Assembly (NCBI RefSeq): GCF_900142675.1
Contig: NZ_FRBS01000006.1
Coordinates: 186,001-250,000 of the forward strand
Direction: 5' to 3'
Length of the DNA: 64,000 nucleotides
Source of the DNA: Shouchella rhizosphaerae
Lineage (GTDB): Bacteria > Bacillota > Bacilli > Bacillales > Bacillaceae_D
The number at the start of each line of letters is the position of its first letter. Position 1 is the stretch's first letter. Shown piece after piece: positions 48,713 through 58,792 of this stretch. Below the pieces are notes generated by a model. The model was not told where the DNA came from and did no database searches. It saw only the letters and a program-made list of their open reading frames with translations. The position numbers and the translations under genes are program-made.

Positions 48713-51700
48713 ATGATGTTCTTGACGGAACGAAAATTGGCAGCACGGCTAAATGAGCTAAAAGCATACCGATACCGTGATCCCATTGTGATACAATCAT
48801 TCGCCATGGAGGAAGGGGACGATGCGGTTGGCGCCTATCCAAGAGTGCCGAGTGAGGGTGCAGAAACGGTTACACTTGGAAGCCGTTGGGGTGGCCGTGA
48901 CCGCTATGTTTGGCTATACACGACAGTGGACATTCCTAGCAATTGGGGAGACAAGCAGCCGGTAGGCCGATTCCGCTTCGGCCGGACTGGCGGTGGCACA
49001 AACTCCGGGTTTGAATCGTTGTTGTTCATAAATGGGGAGCCGTATCAAGGAGTCGACTCTAACCATGAAGAAGTCTGGCTGCCGAAAGGGCAAGCAGGCG
49101 AGAAGTTGGAACTGGCTTTCCGGATGTGGACAGGCCTTGAAGGCGGGGGGCCGCCTAGAGAACAGGTTTATGAACTAGAACAAGCAGAGTTGGCATGGCT
49201 TGACGAAGCGACAGACGACTTGTATTTTACTGGTTTGGCAATCTGGCAAGCGATCGAAGAATTGCCAGAGGACGAGCCACACCGTCCAGAATTGCGGCGC
49301 ATGCTGAATGAAGCGTTTCATGAAATCGATTGGACGAGGCCACAAAGTCCATCATTCTACGAATCATGCGAACGGGCACAAAAAAAGCTGCGCAGTGAAT
49401 TGGCAGCAAATGAGAAAAACCATCCGGTCACCATTCACTGCCTCGGGCACACCCATATCGACGTGGCCTGGCTTTGGCGCCTTGTTCATACGCGAGAAAA
49501 GGCGGCACGTTCGTTTTCGACAGTGTTAAGGCTAATGGAACAATTTCCAGACTACCTATTTTTACAAACACAACCGCAGCTCTACGCCTATGTGAAAGAA
49601 GACTACCCAGAGCTTTATGAACAAATCAAAGCACGGATTCAAGAAGGGCAATGGGAAGTAGAAGGCAGCATGTGGCTCGAGGCTGATTGCAACATTCCGA
49701 GCGGCGAGTCGCTTGTACGCCAGATTGTGTTTGGAAAGCGCTTTATAAAGGAAGAGTTTGGCCGTGATTGCCACGTGCTTTGGTTGCCAGATGTATTTGG
49801 CTACAGCTGGGCGTTGCCGCAAATTTTAAAGTTGGCTGGCATCTCTTCGTTTATGACGACCAAAATTAGCTGGAATCAATACAATCGTATGCCCCATGAC
49901 ACCTTTTGGTGGCGTGGCTTAGACGGCACTGACATGTTGACGCACTTTATTACCACACCCGAACCGTGGAATGCGGCAGACTCGTGGTTTTATACGTACA
50001 ATGGACTAATTGAAGCGAAAACAGTGCTTGGCGCGTGGAAAGGGTACCGCGATAAAGCGATTAACAAAGAGCTATTGTTGGCGTATGGCTATGGCGACGG
50101 TGGTGGTGGCGTCAATCGGGATATGTTGGAGCTGCGAAGGCGTCTGGATGAAGTGCCTGGCCTTCCTCATGTGAAACCAGGGAAAGCCGGGACGTATTTC
50201 CAGCAATTAAATGAAACCGTAGCGAATGCAAAAGAATATGTGCATCGCTGGGATGGCGAACTGTACTTGGAATATCACCGCGGCACATATACATCGCAGG
50301 GATTGGTTAAACGGCACAATCGCAAGCTCGAATTAGCGCTTCGTTCCCTTGAAGCGCGTGCTGTCGCGAAAACATGGCGTCAGGGGTTTCGTGGTTATCC
50401 AGCTGAGGCGCTAAAAAATGCGTGGACGATCGTGCTTCGTAACCAATTTCATGACATTATACCAGGTTCATCGATACGTGAAGTGTATCAAGACGCGGAA
50501 GTCGAATATGCGGAAGCATGGGCGTATATGAAAGCGGCAGAGGCGGAACTGGCAGGCAAGGCTATCGAAGACGGTTGGTCTGTATGGGTGCCAGGATCTT
50601 ATGAGATGCCGCGACTCGTCCACATACCAGGCTTACAAGCAGACAGATTAGGTATTTACGATGGCGCCAAGCGATTGCCCGCTCAGCAAGTTGATGATGG
50701 CTGGATCGTCCTTCTCCAAGCGCAAGCTGCTGTTGGCTCCGTTCGTTTGTCTGTGAAACAAGAGGCGGAGGAACAAGCTCTGGAAACGGCTTTTATTTGG
50801 CGCGATGGTACGCTAAGCACACCTTTTTACGAAGTAGAGTGGAATGAAGCGGGGCAAATCGCTGCGTTGTATGACAAAGAAGCCAGGCGCCATGTCTTGC
50901 CTGAAGGAAAAGCAGCGAACGTGCTGCAATTGTTTGAAGATAAACCACTGGCCCACGACGCATGGGACATCGACTTGTTTTACCAAGAGAAAGCACCTTG
51001 CGAACCGGTATTCCAAGGCATGGAGATCATTGAAATCGGTCCGCTCCGGGCTGTTTTACGCGTGTCTTATACGTATCACCGAACAACGATTGAACAGGAT
51101 ATCTTGTTTTATGCCCACTCAAAACGAATCGATTTCTCGACAAATGTTGATTGGCATGAACAACAAAAACTACTAAAAGTCGCATTTCCAGTAGATGTCC
51201 GGGCAACCGCGGCCACGTATGACATCCAATTTGGAAATGTGGAACGCCCGACTCATTGGAATACATCGTGGAACATGGCGAAATTTGAATCGGTTGGGCA
51301 CCAGTGGGCAGATTTGGCTGAAACCGGCTACGGAGCGAGCTTGTTGAACGACTGCAAATATGGTTACGACATAAAAGGCAATGTCCTCAGACTGTCATTA
51401 TTAAAGGGAGCGACTTATCCCGACACGGAAGCAGACCAAGGAAAGCACGCGTTTACGTACGCCTTTTATCCTCATTGTGGAGACTGGCGAGAGGCCAATA
51501 CACAAGGAGAAGCATGGGATTTAAACGCACCGCTAATAGCCGAACAAACGGAAGCCGTTCACAAATTGCTTTCGGTACGGTTAAGTCATGTGCATCTAGA
51601 CGCAATCAAGAAAGCGGAGGATGGGGCAAGCTCGATCATCCGTTTGCATGAGTTTGAAGGGCGAAGTGGTAAGGTGGTCATTGATTGGCATGGCCCTGTC

Positions 51701-51817
51701 CGAAAATGGCGTGAAGTGAATTTAATGGAGGAACCGCTATCCGATTGGCAGGAAGGAGAAATAGCCTTTGCGATAAAGCCTTATGAATTAAAAACAATTG
51801 AAGTGGGCGGTTCTTAA
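48713..51817 (+). CDS. GH38 alpha-mannosidase, long form
   Basis: Retaining, metal-dependent alpha-mannosidase of 1034 residues, the length of the 2C1/cytosolic type. N-terminal lead (1-235), then the catalytic domain beginning HCLGHTHIDVAWLWRLVHTR with the metal-site His-x-His and Asp, nucleophile Asp360 in WLPDVFGYSWALPQ, HDIIPGSSIREVYQD, and a C-terminal beta-rich half. No signal peptide, so cytoplasmic. GGAGGG lies before the first of two ATG codons. Likely removes alpha-linked mannose from imported oligosaccharides. Terminator right at its end. Confidence 0.92.
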   Translation: MMFLTERKLAARLNELKAYRYRDPIVIQSFAMEEGDDAVGAYPRVPSEGAETVTLGSRWGGRDRYVWLYTTVDIPSNWGDKQPVGRFRFGRTGGGTNSGFESLLFINGEPYQGVDSNHEEVWLPKGQAGEKLELAFRMWTGLEGGGPPREQVYELEQAELAWLDEATDDLYFTGLAIWQAIEELPEDEPHRPELRRMLNEAFHEIDWTRPQSPSFYESCERAQKKLRSELAANEKNHPVTIHCLGHTHIDVAWLWRLVHTREKAARSFSTVLRLMEQFPDYLFLQTQPQLYAYVKEDYPELYEQIKARIQEGQWEVEGSMWLEADCNIPSGESLVRQIVFGKRFIKEEFGRDCHVLWLPDVFGYSWALPQILKLAGISSFMTTKISWNQYNRMPHDTFWWRGLDGTDMLTHFITTPEPWNAADSWFYTYNGLIEAKTVLGAWKGYRDKAINKELLLAYGYGDGGGGVNRDMLELRRRLDEVPGLPHVKPGKAGTYFQQLNETVANAKEYVHRWDGELYLEYHRGTYTSQGLVKRHNRKLELALRSLEARAVAKTWRQGFRGYPAEALKNAWTIVLRNQFHDIIPGSSIREVYQDAEVEYAEAWAYMKAAEAELAGKAIEDGWSVWVPGSYEMPRLVHIPGLQADRLGIYDGAKRLPAQQVDDGWIVLLQAQAAVGSVRLSVKQEAEEQALETAFIWRDGTLSTPFYEVEWNEAGQIAALYDKEARRHVLPEGKAANVLQLFEDKPLAHDAWDIDLFYQEKAPCEPVFQGMEIIEIGPLRAVLRVSYTYHRTTIEQDILFYAHSKRIDFSTNVDWHEQQKLLKVAFPVDVRATAATYDIQFGNVERPTHWNTSWNMAKFESVGHQWADLAETGYGASLLNDCKYGYDIKGNVLRLSLLKGATYPDTEADQGKHAFTYAFYPHCGDWREANTQGEAWDLNAPLIAEQTEAVHKLLSVRLSHVHLDAIKKAEDGASSIIRLHEFEGRSGKVVIDWHGPVRKWREVNLMEEPLSDWQEGEIAFAIKPYELKTIEVGGS

Positions 51818-51837
51818 GGGGGGTTCTCCCCTTTTTT
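51816..51837 (+). terminator. Terminator after the long GH38 gene
   Basis: AAGGGG and CCCCTT pair over a 6-base loop, then TTTT; the stem begins in the stop codon. Confidence 0.75.
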
Positions 51838-51867
51838 AATTGGAAAAAGCAAAGAAAGCTGGAGAAA

Positions 51868-51931
51868 TCATAGAATGGCGTCGGGGAACGAGGAATAGCA
51901 AGGCGGAAAGCGTATAGTGTCATAGAATGGC
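51868..51931 (+). repeat. Direct repeat TCATAGAATGGC upstream of GH85
   Basis: The 12-mer occurs at 51868-51879 and 51920-51931, 52 bases apart, on either side of a TATAGT at 51913. Possibly regulatory; nothing else in the gap between the GH38 terminator and GH85. Confidence 0.4.
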
Positions 51932-51957
51932 ATTGAAATTGAAGGGAGAGCTGAAGT

Positions 51958-53895
51958 TTGAGAAAAACTGTTTTAGTCGGTCTTGTTTGCACAGCGTGTG
52001 TATTGCTCCAGGATGATCCAGTTGCCGCATCCACGTACAATGGCCCGCTGTCTTCCTATTGGTTTCCAGAGGAGCTTGCCCAATGGGAACCAGAGAATGA
52101 TCCAGACGCGCTATTTAACAAAAGCCATGTTCCGTTGGAGCCAGTCCGCGTTGCAGATGGGGTAAATGGTAATGCAGACAAGGACGCACGCCTTGTTTCG
52201 TTATCCGCGTTAAACAGGCATACATCAGGCGTTCCGTCGCAAGGAGCGCCGGTTTTCTATGAAAATACGTTCAGCTATTGGCAGTATACAGATTTGATGG
52301 TTTATTGGGCTGGTTCAGCTGGCGAAGGCATTATCGTTCCGCCAAGTGCCGATGTCATTGACGCAGCGCACCGAAACGGGGTGCCCATTTTAGGGAATGT
52401 GTTCTTCCCGCCGACGGTTTATGGAGGGCAGCTAGAGTGGCTAGAACAAATGTTAGAGCAAGAGGACGACGGTTCTTTCCCTCTTGCTGATAAATTGCTG
52501 GAAGTCGCAGACTATTACGGGTTCGACGGCTGGTTTATTAACCAAGAAACAGAAGGGGCGGACCAAGCAACAGCCGAAGCCATGCAAGCTTTTCTCGTTT
52601 ATTTGCAGGAACAAAAGCCAGAAGGCATGCACATCATGTGGTATGACTCGATGATTGATACGGGGGCGATCGCTTGGCAAAACCATTTAACGGATCGAAA
52701 TAAAATGTACTTGCAAAATGGCTCAACCCGCGTCGCCGACAGCATGTTTTTGAACTTTTGGTGGCGCGACCAGCGCCAATCGAACGAATTGGCACAAGCA
52801 CTTGGCAGGTCGCCGTATGACCTCTATGCCGGAGTAGATGTGGAAGCACGAGGGACAAGCACCCCTGTTCAATGGGAAGGCCTGTTTCCTGAAGGAGAAA
52901 AGGCGCATACATCACTTGGGTTATACCGCCCAGATTGGGCGTTTCAGTCAAGCGAAACAATGGAAGCGTTTTATGAAAAAGAACAACAATTTTGGGTTGG
53001 CTCGACAGGCAATCCAGCCGAAACAGACAGCCAGGCAGATTGGCCTGGCATGGCGCACTGGTTTCCCGCAAAAAGCACCGCTACGTCCGTACCATTTGTG
53101 ACTCATTTTAATACGGGGAGCGGCACTCAGTTTGTGGCAGAAGGAAAAACCGTTTCGGAACAGGAATGGAATAACCGCAGCCTTCAAGATGTGTTGCCTA
53201 CATGGCGTTGGATTCAGCATGGCGGTGATTTGGAAGCAGCATTTTCTTGGGAAGAAGCGTTTGAAGGGGGAAGCTCGTTACAATGGCATGGCTCATTAGC
53301 GGAAGGAGAACAAGCGCAAATCGAGCTGTACCAAACAGAGTTGCCGATAAGCGAAGGCACTTCGCTAACATGGACATATAAAAGCGAGCACGGCAACGAT
53401 TTAAAAGTAGGTTTCCGTTTAGATGATGAGAAGGAATTCCGTTATGTGGAAGGAGAACAACGCGAATCGATAAATGGATGGACGCAATCGACGTTTCCAC
53501 TAGATGCGTTTGCTGGCCAGACGATAACAGGGCTGGCATTTGCAGCAGAAGGGAACGAGACTGGGCTGGCAGAATTCTATATTGGACAACTGGCGGTAGT
53601 TGCTGATAGCGAAAAGCCTGCAGCTCCAAACGTGAAGGTACACCAGTACGATCCAGATCCAAGTGGTATTCAGCTCGTTTGGGAAAAACAAAGCGACGTC
53701 CACCATTACCGCATTTATAAGGAAACAAAGCACGGCAAAGAGCTGATCGGCACATCTGCTGGAGATCGAATTTACCTAGAAGGGCTAGCCGAGGAAAGCA
53801 AACAAAACGACGTGCGTCTGCAGGTGGAAGCGCTGAGTGAAACATTCGTGCCAAGCGATGCTCGAATGATCGACATAAAAATTCGCTCATTTTAA
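51958..53895 (+). CDS. Secreted GH85 endo-beta-N-acetylglucosaminidase
   Basis: Cuts the chitobiose core of N-glycans, leaving one GlcNAc on the protein. TTG start with AAGGGAGAG 7 bases upstream. The 645 residues begin with a signal peptide (about 1-24, ending VAAS; a Cys in VCTAC makes lipidation possible). Catalytic barrel about 85-370: PILGNVFFPPTVYGG, then Asn195 and Glu197 in WFINQETEG, the GH85 catalytic pair, and MFLNFWWRDQ. The C-terminal third is beta-sandwich and ends with a fibronectin-like segment (YDPDPSGIQLVWEKQS). The only clearly exported enzyme of the locus. Confidence 0.9.
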   Translation: MRKTVLVGLVCTACVLLQDDPVAASTYNGPLSSYWFPEELAQWEPENDPDALFNKSHVPLEPVRVADGVNGNADKDARLVSLSALNRHTSGVPSQGAPVFYENTFSYWQYTDLMVYWAGSAGEGIIVPPSADVIDAAHRNGVPILGNVFFPPTVYGGQLEWLEQMLEQEDDGSFPLADKLLEVADYYGFDGWFINQETEGADQATAEAMQAFLVYLQEQKPEGMHIMWYDSMIDTGAIAWQNHLTDRNKMYLQNGSTRVADSMFLNFWWRDQRQSNELAQALGRSPYDLYAGVDVEARGTSTPVQWEGLFPEGEKAHTSLGLYRPDWAFQSSETMEAFYEKEQQFWVGSTGNPAETDSQADWPGMAHWFPAKSTATSVPFVTHFNTGSGTQFVAEGKTVSEQEWNNRSLQDVLPTWRWIQHGGDLEAAFSWEEAFEGGSSLQWHGSLAEGEQAQIELYQTELPISEGTSLTWTYKSEHGNDLKVGFRLDDEKEFRYVEGEQRESINGWTQSTFPLDAFAGQTITGLAFAAEGNETGLAEFYIGQLAVVADSEKPAAPNVKVHQYDPDPSGIQLVWEKQSDVHHYRIYKETKHGKELIGTSAGDRIYLEGLAEESKQNDVRLQVEALSETFVPSDARMIDIKIRSF

Positions 53896-53965
53896 GATAC
53901 ATGCACAGCTCGACCACTTTGCTTTAAGTCTTTTCATTTACTTGAATGAAGGGAGTGACTTTGTG

Positions 53966-53993
53966 AGGTGTCAATAAACTTGGCACCTTTTTT
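53966..53993 (+). terminator. Terminator after GH85
   Basis: AGGTGTC and GGCACCT pair (one G-U) over nine bases, then six T residues. Confidence 0.8.
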
Positions 53994-54008
53994 GTATGTT
54001 CGTGGATT

Positions 54009-54025
54009 AATGTTAAATTCATTGG
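54009..54025 (-). promoter_or_regulatory. Candidate response-regulator motif before the GH38/GH125 operon
   Basis: On the minus strand CCAATGAATTTAACATT, which differs from CCAATGAATGTAAACATT (62024) by one substitution and one missing base. See the direct repeat at 62025-62084. Confidence 0.4.
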
Positions 54026-54087
54026 AATTTGTTTATCACCTTTTAACAGGCGCTTGTTGCCTTTCGGAAAAATTGATACGTTAAGTA

Positions 54088-54101
54088 TGAATGCGCTTAC
54101 T
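54088..54101 (+). promoter_or_regulatory. Candidate cre box before the second GH38 gene
   Basis: TGAATGCGCTTACT matches the cre consensus at 12 of 14 positions and lies 20 bases before the start codon. Confidence 0.55.
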
Positions 54102-54121
54102 TGAGAGGGTGAACTGGAGAA

Positions 54122-56809
54122 ATGAAAACATCAGCACATATTATTGCCCATACCCATTGGGACCGCGAGTGGTACCGGCCTTTTGAACACCATCGCCATG
54201 ACTTTGTCGTACTTATGAATCAGCTGCTGGCCCAATTTGAGCAGGATCCATCGTTTGCAAGCTTTCACTTGGACGGACAAACGATCCTGTTGGCCGATTA
54301 CCTAGCTGTCCACCCAGAAAAGGAAGAGACGCTTAAAAAATGGGTTCAGGCGGGCAAGTTAAACATTGGCCCGTGGTATGTGCTCCAAGATGCCTTTTTG
54401 ACAAGCGCAGAAGCGAATGTGCGCAATTTGCTATATGGAATGGCAGATGCCAGGCGATTTGGCGAACCCGTTCTTATCGGTTATTTTCCGGATACGTTCG
54501 GGATTTACGGCCAAGCCCCACAGCTTCTTAAACAAGCGGGAATAACTGCTGCTGCGTTTGGACGGGGCGTGAAGCCAACTGGTTTTAATAATACCGTTTC
54601 TGATGCTAAAGCATTTGAATCCCCTTATTCTGAACTGAATTGGTCGGCGCCGGATGGTTCATCGGTATTGGGCATCTTGTTTGCCAATTGGTATTCGAAT
54701 GGAAATGAAATTCCTGTGAATGAAAACGAGGCAAAAGCGTACTGGACAACGAAATTGGCTGATGCAAAAAAATATGCCTCGACGAGCCATTTGCTCTTCA
54801 TGAATGGCTGTGATCACCAGCCAGTGCAACGGAATTTGCCGGAAGCAATTAAGACAGCGCAAGCGCTGTTTCCTCATATACAATTTATTCAATCAGATTT
54901 TACATCTTATATTGAACGAGTACGAACGGAATTGCCGCCAACGATACAAACGATCACAGGGGAACTGCGGAACCAGCGGACGGACGGGTGGTCGACACTA
55001 GTCAACACAGCTTCGAGCCGTATTTATTTGAAGCAATTAAATGAAAAAGCGCAAATGCTCCTAGAAAAACAAGTTGAACCACTGCTTGCGATTGAGTGGT
55101 TGCTCGGACATGAAGTCGATGGGGCATATGTACGCTATGCCTGGAAGCAACTGATGGAAAACCATCCCCATGACAGCATTTGCGGATGCAGCGTCGATGA
55201 AGTTCATGAGGAAATGGTCGTTCGCTTTCAGAAAACGATCCAACTGGCAGAGCGTCTGGCAGAAGCTTCTATAGATCGGCTTGCTGAGCAAGTTGATACG
55301 ACCGGTTTTGGAGAAGAAGCAATTCCGATAGTATGCTTTAACGGCAGTGGCCACGCGAGTGAAACGGTTGTAGAGACTGACATTGCTTTTGAGAAAAAAT
55401 ACTTTACTGGAGAAGCGTTTGCTGCGATGCTCCAGCAGCTTGATGAAAAGCCATTTCCTGTTTTTAAAGCGTTCGATAGTGCAGGGAATCCAGTGGAAGC
55501 AACATTTACGCAAATGGAGACGGCTTTTGGCTACGAATTGCCTGACGATGGCTTCCGAAAGCCTTATTACGCTAGACGTGTAAACATGCAAGCCCATGTA
55601 AAACTTCCCGCTTTTGGCTATACAACAATTTATGTGCTTCAAGGCAAGCAGGAAGCAAACGGAGAAACGATCGCCGCCGCTGACGGGCGGTCATTGGAAA
55701 ACGAGTGGCTAAAAGTAACGATCCATGATGATGGCAGCTATGACATGATCTGCAAACAAACAGGAACCCATTACCCGAACCTTGGTGTTTATGAAGACAG
55801 CGGCGATATCGGCAATGAATATATGTATAAGGAAGCAAATGGGACGCGCTTAACGACAAAAGGCCACGAGGCGACAGTTGAAGTCGTGAAAAATACAGCG
55901 CTTGAGGCAAGGATCGCGATTATCCACAAATGGGAGCTGCCTAAGTCGGCAGATCGATCGTTTGTAGATGAAAAGCGGGAGTTGCGCTGGCACCCTAACC
56001 GGCAAGCGGGCAGAAGCGACGAGCAGGTCACGTGCGAAATGGTTACGACATTATCGCTGCAAAAAAACAGTCGCAGGCTTTCCGTCAATTGGACGATCGA
56101 CAATCAAGCACTGGACCATCGGATCCGTGTCCTCTACCCAACTAGCGCTCATTGTCAAACACACTTAGCTGGCAGTGTGTTTGAAGTGGCTGAACGAAGC
56201 AACACGCCGTCCAAAGAATGGGAAAATCCAAGTTTTGACCACCATATGCAAGGGTATGTTGCCGTCGGCAATGAAGAACGTGGAGTAGCAATTGCCGCTT
56301 TTGGCTTACACGAATACGAAGTGTTGCCTGAAAGCGACTATTCGATTGCAGTTACGTTGTTACGAGCGGTTTCTGAAATGGGCGATTGGGGCGACTTTCC
56401 AACAGCCGGCGCTCAATGCCAAGGGAAGCAAACAGCGCAATGGTCGGTTTATCCAATGCACGGTGATTTACGAAAAAGTGAACGGTTGCCAAACATTTAC
56501 CACGCCTACACACAACCTGTCGTCAAGCAGGTAAAGGCTAGCCGAGGTAGCTTGCCCCATTCCTTTGAAGCCGTTCCGATCGAGACAGAAAACATGGTCA
56601 TTACCGCAATCAAGCTAGCTGAGGACGGAAAGGCTGCAGCTATTCGCGCCTTTCAACCTGGTGTAGGAGAAGGGATGGTTCAAAGCCGTACCGGTGCCTC
56701 ATTGTTCCGCTCTACCATTTTGGAAAAGGATTTGGGCGAAATTCAGTCAGAAGCCGTCCGGCCTTATCAAATTAAAACATACCTTGTTAAAGGAGTGAGC
56801 CGACCGTGA
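54122..56809 (+). CDS. GH38 alpha-mannosidase, short bacterial form
   Basis: An 895-residue cytoplasmic GH38 enzyme, like the pneumococcal SpGH38 and E. coli MngB in length. The metal site HTHWDREWY lies at residues 10-18 and the nucleophile is Asp124 in YFPDTFGIYGQAPQ; HPHDSICGCSVDEVHEEM is the usual late catalytic-domain motif. It is not a close copy of the GH38 at 48713. No signal peptide. Its stop overlaps the GTG of the GH125 gene, so the two are coupled, fitting joint trimming of alpha-1,3/1,6 mannose branches. GAGAGGGTG precedes the ATG. Confidence 0.93.
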   Translation: MKTSAHIIAHTHWDREWYRPFEHHRHDFVVLMNQLLAQFEQDPSFASFHLDGQTILLADYLAVHPEKEETLKKWVQAGKLNIGPWYVLQDAFLTSAEANVRNLLYGMADARRFGEPVLIGYFPDTFGIYGQAPQLLKQAGITAAAFGRGVKPTGFNNTVSDAKAFESPYSELNWSAPDGSSVLGILFANWYSNGNEIPVNENEAKAYWTTKLADAKKYASTSHLLFMNGCDHQPVQRNLPEAIKTAQALFPHIQFIQSDFTSYIERVRTELPPTIQTITGELRNQRTDGWSTLVNTASSRIYLKQLNEKAQMLLEKQVEPLLAIEWLLGHEVDGAYVRYAWKQLMENHPHDSICGCSVDEVHEEMVVRFQKTIQLAERLAEASIDRLAEQVDTTGFGEEAIPIVCFNGSGHASETVVETDIAFEKKYFTGEAFAAMLQQLDEKPFPVFKAFDSAGNPVEATFTQMETAFGYELPDDGFRKPYYARRVNMQAHVKLPAFGYTTIYVLQGKQEANGETIAAADGRSLENEWLKVTIHDDGSYDMICKQTGTHYPNLGVYEDSGDIGNEYMYKEANGTRLTTKGHEATVEVVKNTALEARIAIIHKWELPKSADRSFVDEKRELRWHPNRQAGRSDEQVTCEMVTTLSLQKNSRRLSVNWTIDNQALDHRIRVLYPTSAHCQTHLAGSVFEVAERSNTPSKEWENPSFDHHMQGYVAVGNEERGVAIAAFGLHEYEVLPESDYSIAVTLLRAVSEMGDWGDFPTAGAQCQGKQTAQWSVYPMHGDLRKSERLPNIYHAYTQPVVKQVKASRGSLPHSFEAVPIETENMVITAIKLAEDGKAAAIRAFQPGVGEGMVQSRTGASLFRSTILEKDLGEIQSEAVRPYQIKTYLVKGVSRP

Positions 56810-58107
56810 AGAGCATTCCAGCGGGCTTGGCCCGGCTTATCGAAAAAGTGAACGTGGCTTTCCCAGAAGACGAACACCTACAACAGTTATTCCAACAAAC
56901 GTTTCTAAACACATATGAAACAACGCTGCAGCCAGGTGAAGATGGCAAGACGTTTGTGATTACCGGCGATATCCCTGCTATGTGGCTTCGCGATTCTACA
57001 GCGCAAATTAGGCCGTATTTGTTGGCTGCTGATGATCCAGAAGTAGCTGCTTTGATTAAAGGCGTGTTAAAGCAGCAAGTGGAATTTATTTTGCTTGATC
57101 CGTATGCAAACGCTTTTAATAAAGAAGCCAATGGCCAAGGGCACCAAGATGATGTGACAGAGATGGGCCCCCGCATATGGGAGCGTAAGTATGAAATTGA
57201 CTCGCTTTGCTACCCGATTCAACTCGCTTACCTGTTTTGGAAACAAACTGGTATAACAGGCCATTTCGATGCCTCATTCCGCGAAGCAGCTGCATCAATT
57301 ATCGAGACATGGCAAGTGGAGCAACGCCATGAACAAAAATCGCCGTATCGGTTTGAAAGAAAAGGTGTTCGACAATCGGATACACTGAACCGGAATGGGA
57401 AAGGGACAGAAGTATCGTATACCGGCATGACGTGGAGTGGATTCCGCCCAAGCGATGATGCATGCTTGTACGGCTATTTGGTGCCGGCAAACATGTTTGC
57501 CGCGGTTGTGCTTGGCTATTTGGGTGAAATATGCGATGCTGTTTGGAATGACCTAGTCCTCAAACAAAAGGCTGTTGCTTTAAAAGCTGAGATCGAGGAA
57601 GGCATTGAAAAGCATGGCATCTTCCAGCATCCCTATCATGGCACGATGTATGCGTACGAAGTGGATGGAAACGGTAGAACGTTGCTAATGGACGACGCCA
57701 ACGTCCCTAGTTTGTTAGCCGCTCCTTATTTAGGCTATTGCCGATTAGACGACGATCGGTACCAGAATACACGGCGCTTTTTGTTTACAAGGGAAAATCC
57801 GTATTACTACGAAGGTGAGGTTGCTTCTGGCATCGGAAGCCCACACACGCCAGATCATTATATTTGGCATATTGCCTTATCGATGCAAGGCTTGACAGCA
57901 AGCACAGTAGAAGAGAAACAGGAAATTTTGAACACGCTGAAGGCAACCGATGGAGGCACGGGTTATATGCATGAAGGATTTTTTGCGTCAGACGCCACTG
58001 CTTTTACGCGCGAATGGTTCGCTTGGTCCAATTCGCTTTTTAGTGAGTTTGTCCTTAGCTTATGCGGCGAATGGATTAAAGGAAGTCCCCTTGCAGAGGA
58101 GGCATAG
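56806..58107 (+). CDS. GH125 exo-alpha-1,6-mannosidase
   Basis: An inverting exo-mannosidase acting on alpha-1,6 links. The 433 residues form an (alpha/alpha)6 barrel with the family motifs MWLRDSTAQIRPYL (about 65-78), MTWSGFRPSDDACLYGYLVP, DDANVPSLLAAPYLGY and ASGIGSPHTPDHYIWHIALS, where the catalytic acids lie. GTG start, with AAAGGAG 10 bases upstream inside the GH38 end. In pneumococcus the homologue is part of the N-glycan pathway. The DUF624 gene follows two bases later. Confidence 0.93.
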   Translation: MKSIPAGLARLIEKVNVAFPEDEHLQQLFQQTFLNTYETTLQPGEDGKTFVITGDIPAMWLRDSTAQIRPYLLAADDPEVAALIKGVLKQQVEFILLDPYANAFNKEANGQGHQDDVTEMGPRIWERKYEIDSLCYPIQLAYLFWKQTGITGHFDASFREAAASIIETWQVEQRHEQKSPYRFERKGVRQSDTLNRNGKGTEVSYTGMTWSGFRPSDDACLYGYLVPANMFAAVVLGYLGEICDAVWNDLVLKQKAVALKAEIEEGIEKHGIFQHPYHGTMYAYEVDGNGRTLLMDDANVPSLLAAPYLGYCRLDDDRYQNTRRFLFTRENPYYYEGEVASGIGSPHTPDHYIWHIALSMQGLTASTVEEKQEILNTLKATDGGTGYMHEGFFASDATAFTREWFAWSNSLFSEFVLSLCGEWIKGSPLAEEA

Positions 58108-58109
58108 CC

Positions 58110-58721
58110 ATGCATCGTGTATTTTTTCAGGCTTCGGAGTGGATTTACAACATGATGAAGTTAAACGGGTTATGGCTTTTAGGCATTGTTGCTGGGCTCG
58201 GTCTGTTGGGGGTTATGCCTGCTACCACCGCTGTGGCAGCAGTAACGCGGAAGTGGGCCCATGGAAATCAGGACGTGCCCATGTGGAATCTTTTTTGGAA
58301 AACATACAAACAATCGTTTGCAACAAGCAATCAAGTGGGCGCTCTGTTTGCTGTACTGGCGCTTATCCTTCTGGCAAACTTGCGGATTAGTGTTATCGTT
58401 CCAGGAACGGTTATGATGGTAGCCCATTACTTTATTTTGTTTATCCTTTTTGCATTATTGGCAAGCACATGGCTGTTTTTTTTCATTTATGTCCATTATG
58501 AACTGCCAACAAAAGCGTATTTGTTCCAATCTGTCGCAATGGTATTTTCAAAACCTATTTCCATGTTTATGCTGGCAGCGGGCATCGGCGCGGCGCTGTG
58601 GATGATGGCCCATATGCCGGGACTCTTGCCTTTTTTTGCGATCGTTTGGCCTTCGTATTGGAGCAGCGTTGTCTGTAAAAAAATGTTTTCGAAAATGGAA
58701 CAACAAACATTGGCGGCATAA
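58110..58721 (+). CDS. DUF624 (YesL-family) membrane protein
   Basis: A 203-residue protein with about five membrane helices (LWLLGIVAGLGLLGVMPATT, LFAVLALILLANLRISVIV, LFFIYVH region and two near the C-terminus). The family has no firm function but nearly always sits beside carbohydrate ABC transporters and YesMN regulators, as here. AGGAGG precedes the ATG. Two bases after GH125. Confidence 0.88.
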   Translation: MHRVFFQASEWIYNMMKLNGLWLLGIVAGLGLLGVMPATTAVAAVTRKWAHGNQDVPMWNLFWKTYKQSFATSNQVGALFAVLALILLANLRISVIVPGTVMMVAHYFILFILFALLASTWLFFFIYVHYELPTKAYLFQSVAMVFSKPISMFMLAAGIGAALWMMAHMPGLLPFFAIVWPSYWSSVVCKKMFSKMEQQTLAA

Positions 58722-58792
58722 ACACGATAATGAAATGGCTTGGAGGGCAGCACGCTCTGCCAAGCTTTTTCGCAATCAAAGGTGGTTTGGCG

